From assembly GCA_963169345.1 (NCBI GenBank), contig CAUJCT010000002.1:54539-118538 (forward strand): 64,000 nt of DNA, in the 5' to 3' direction. Shown here in pieces: positions 63,401 through 64,000 of the stretch. This stretch comes from Bacteroidota bacterium (GTDB lineage: Bacteria; Bacteroidota; Bacteroidia; NS11-12g; UBA955). The position numbers were made by a program, and so were the translations under genes. The notes below the pieces were generated by a model, which searched no databases, was not told the DNA's origin, and saw nothing but the letters and a program-made list of their open reading frames with translations. The stretch's first letter is position 1. Every line of letters starts with the position of its first letter.

Positions 63401-63688
63401 GAATGCATAGAAGTAATCGTCGACAATTCGTCAGTCTATTCATCAAAGATGATGGACTTAACCGTTTATCCTAACCCTTCAAATGGTCTTTTTAACATTG
63501 AATCATCCAATCTGAATCAATTTAAAAAAATAGTCATTCTCGATCAGTTAGGCAGGGAAATCAACACAATCATGATAAACGAAAGCAACTCTGCTAGCAT
63601 TGATTTGAGTGGGTTAAAAGGTGTTTTCTATATTGAAATCAAAGGCGAAAACAACAGCGTTTACAGAAAGAAGATTGTCGTACTTTAG
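60437..63688 (+). CDS. Delta-60-repeat T9SS cargo protein
   Basis: 1083 residues. Signal peptide (to NLIAQT, about residue 23), then about 14 repeats of 50-60 residues of the delta-60 type (IQPDGKVLVGGAFTIYNGVSRNCITRL, LNSDGSIDKSFNVGSG and so on) forming a propeller-like surface. At about 770-920 three tandem modules (Cys/Gly/Trp, e.g. NNCGPYLWTDGKTY and SCGSYKWIDGITY ... GCDS) follow, then a C-terminal T9SS type A domain (LTVYPNPSNGLFNIESS). The last 160 residues resemble those of 1594-4692 (GATYQWLNCDSAKRPIQGAT versus GATYRWLDCNDGFKSIPGAI). Surface or secreted location inferred; function unknown. Confidence 0.87.
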   Translation: MKNFLFGLLTLCMFVQHSNLIAQTINSDPSFNVIDDCTYGNGESFDEFVYTTQIQPDGKVLVGGAFTIYNGVSRNCITRLNSDGTLDQSFNPGTGCTNFFTSYNPTYVHTIAVQSDGKIIVAGNFLKYNGFICNGLVRLNSDGSIDKSFNVGSGLNAPAFKVLIQPNGKILIAGNFTTYNGVSRSRIARIHANGSLDTTFKPGSGFNNYVKTITLLSNGKIMVGGIFNTYNGNTAISIARLKSDGSFDAGFVSGSGFQSEVTTILPTNNGRLIVMGFFISYKSTFNPRVIKLDSNGNVDNTFNIGGSFNNGVLSGAIQPDGKIIAVGNFTEYDYKTTNRICRLNTNGSLDTSFKSPFDYVVGDAVYSASLESSGRIIIGGNFACYGENKNILNHISRLNTDGSVEQDYNHGTGFQVAEVSSFVTTSNQSIYAGGTFYSYNGFLSPGVVRLFGDGQIDTSFVSPVKYGSAVNTLSLQSDGKLIVGGGYIMAGSITPKCIARLNTDGSVDTTFQIGTGTNSHVYTTAIQSDGKIILGGNFTTFKDSSITRIVRVYPNGIIDKSFNVGTSFNDIVYKILIQPDGKILVCGRFTKYNNVTYPGIIRLLQDGRIDSTFITGTGMTNGFPSSGGAFAYNMTLQNDGKIIMVGNFIKYNNWSGNGIVRILPNGRYDSSFSVGPAFDVMPYDVIVQSDGKVLVGGRFTTYRNASRNGIVRILPNGAIDATFNPGTGFDRYTKALAFHYGERILVGGEFTQFNGACRTRIARLLNCESLSKQVVNNCGPYLWTDGKTYSSSTKAPYIELNNANANGCDSFVVLNLTVNQPKYAEQIIKSCGSYKWIDGITYTASTDTVKHIISGGANNGCDSIISLKLTVNQPTNGYDPIIACKKYKWIDGVTYTSSNSTATYTYPGGAYNGCDSVLHLSLGIIKVTTTVSKNLTFLTSNEFGATYQWLNCDSAKRPIQGATDRTYEALVTGNYAVVVTKDNCTDTSECIEVIVDNSSVYSSKMMDLTVYPNPSNGLFNIESSNLNQFKKIVILDQLGREINTIMINESNSASIDLSGLKGVFYIEIKGENNSVYRKKIVVL

Positions 63689-63722
63689 TAGTAATATCTG
63701 ATATTCATTAGCTCTGTTTAAA

Positions 63723-64000
63723 CTATGATCTGGTTACTACCGCATCATACAGAACTTTTATATCCTTTAACTCATCATTCAATTGAATCTGTTCCATTAA
63801 AGGCTGAGCATATCTCAATTTTAACTGAGCATTTTGGCGAGTCATAATCAATGGTTTTACTTCCACTGAACTCATGACCAGACCTTCCTCTCTCCACAAT
63901 CTCACTTTGAGATATGCACTTAAATGACACCAGGTGTATATATCATAGGCAATAAAATCGGCGAGGCTGTAAATGGCAAATCCTTTCTTAGAATTTCCTG
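63723..64000 (-). CDS. 3' part of an unknown gene (runs off the window)
   Basis: The frame is open from the window edge (first whole codon at 63998) to the stop at 63723, 91 codons. It reads KKGFAIYSLADFIAYDIYTW then CHLSAYLKVRLWREEGLV and a Gln/Leu/Asp-rich helical end. A GTG at 63905 exists but the open reading upstream shows it is internal. I do not recognise the family; the fragment looks like a globular helical domain. The 5' end is outside the window. Confidence 0.6.
   Translation of the reverse strand, partial: GNSKKGFAIYSLADFIAYDIYTWCHLSAYLKVRLWREEGLVMSSVEVKPLIMTRQNAQLKLRYAQPLMEQIQLNDELKDIKVLYDAVVTRS

Noticed and set aside
1..64000. CRISPR array, prophage, integrase or complete insertion sequence
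   Set aside because: No regularly spaced repeats with unique spacers, phage structural genes or transposases were seen. The nearest candidates are the short repeats at 4.9-5.6 kb and the decayed frame at 18.4 kb.

Overview
The window is chromosomal DNA of a free-living-type Bacteroidota. The evidence is: at least three very large secreted proteins with type IX secretion (T9SS) sorting domains; Rho with a long charged insertion; many Bacteroidota-typical families (GSCFA, DUF5723, DUF6728, DUF6132, LytTR/LytS pairs, IgGFc-binding/CHU_C proteins); promoters that fit the Bacteroidota -33 TTG / -7 TAnnTTTG pattern again and again; and translation starts without Shine-Dalgarno sequences. The DNA is A+T rich. 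The order cannot be fixed from sequence alone; a Chitinophagales/Saprospirales/Sphingobacteriales-like relative is plausible. I see no complete insertion sequence, prophage, CRISPR array or plasmid function. Most of the window is core chromosome.

Layout. 0-1.5 kb: two small secreted proteins of unknown function on the minus strand. 1.6-4.7 kb: a T9SS cargo protein with seven DFDPG-type propeller repeats. 4.7-5.76 kb: a gene-free kilobase full of short direct repeats and small hairpins. 5.8-7.9 kb: rho and a small exported protein. 7.9-15.1 kb (minus): an exported 14-cysteine metallothionein-like peptide, a cysteine-rich HYC_CC_PP-like protein, a BamA/TamA-like barrel, a CBS protein, a DUF5723 barrel, tex and a secreted protein. 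15.1-18.3 kb: DUF255 thioredoxin-like protein, Crp/Fnr regulator, YceI. 18.4-19.0 kb: the decayed 3' end of an ATPase/nuclease gene and an inverted repeat. 19-25.9 kb: secA, a SPOR-domain protein, DUF6728, a YugP metallopeptidase, a secreted protein and a membrane-anchored coiled coil. 25.9-32.2 kb (minus): GSCFA, a serine hydrolase, a barrel-like protein, a LytTR/LytS pair and an Fe-S membrane protein. 32.3-36.5 kb: tRNA-Phe, fbp and lysC diverging from a palindromic promoter, aroQ and a CNNM/CorC-type protein. 36.8-40.8 kb: a 1343-residue type-B T9SS protein. 40.9-45.7 kb (minus): bestrophin, LTA-synthase-like phosphotransferase, small membrane protein, LytS kinase and LytTR regulator, apparently one operon. 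45.9-49.2 kb: Uup-type ABC-F, glycosyltransferase, polysaccharide deacetylase. 49.4-51.5 kb: an ECF sigma factor overlapping a gene whose product looks like an anti-sigma segment joined to an outer-membrane barrel. 51.6-55.1 kb (minus): DegT aminotransferase, UDP-glucose dehydrogenase and UDP-xylose synthase. 55.2-56.2 kb: a DUF1905/YdeI protein and a DnaQ-like exonuclease. 56.4-59.5 kb: a seven-gene persulfide/rhodanese/thioredoxin cluster. 59.5-64 kb: a PEBP lipoprotein, a repeat-bearing gap, a delta-60-repeat T9SS protein and the 3' end of an unknown gene.

The genes worth most attention are the sigma factor with its envelope-spanning partner, the sulfur-relay cluster, the exported cysteine-rich peptide with its neighbour, and the repeat-packed gap before rho. 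Many start codons had to be moved downstream because a well-placed TAnnTTTG box lies between the longest possible start and the likely one. Several genes then have leaders of only a few bases. All functions are inferred from motifs read by eye; no database search was run.
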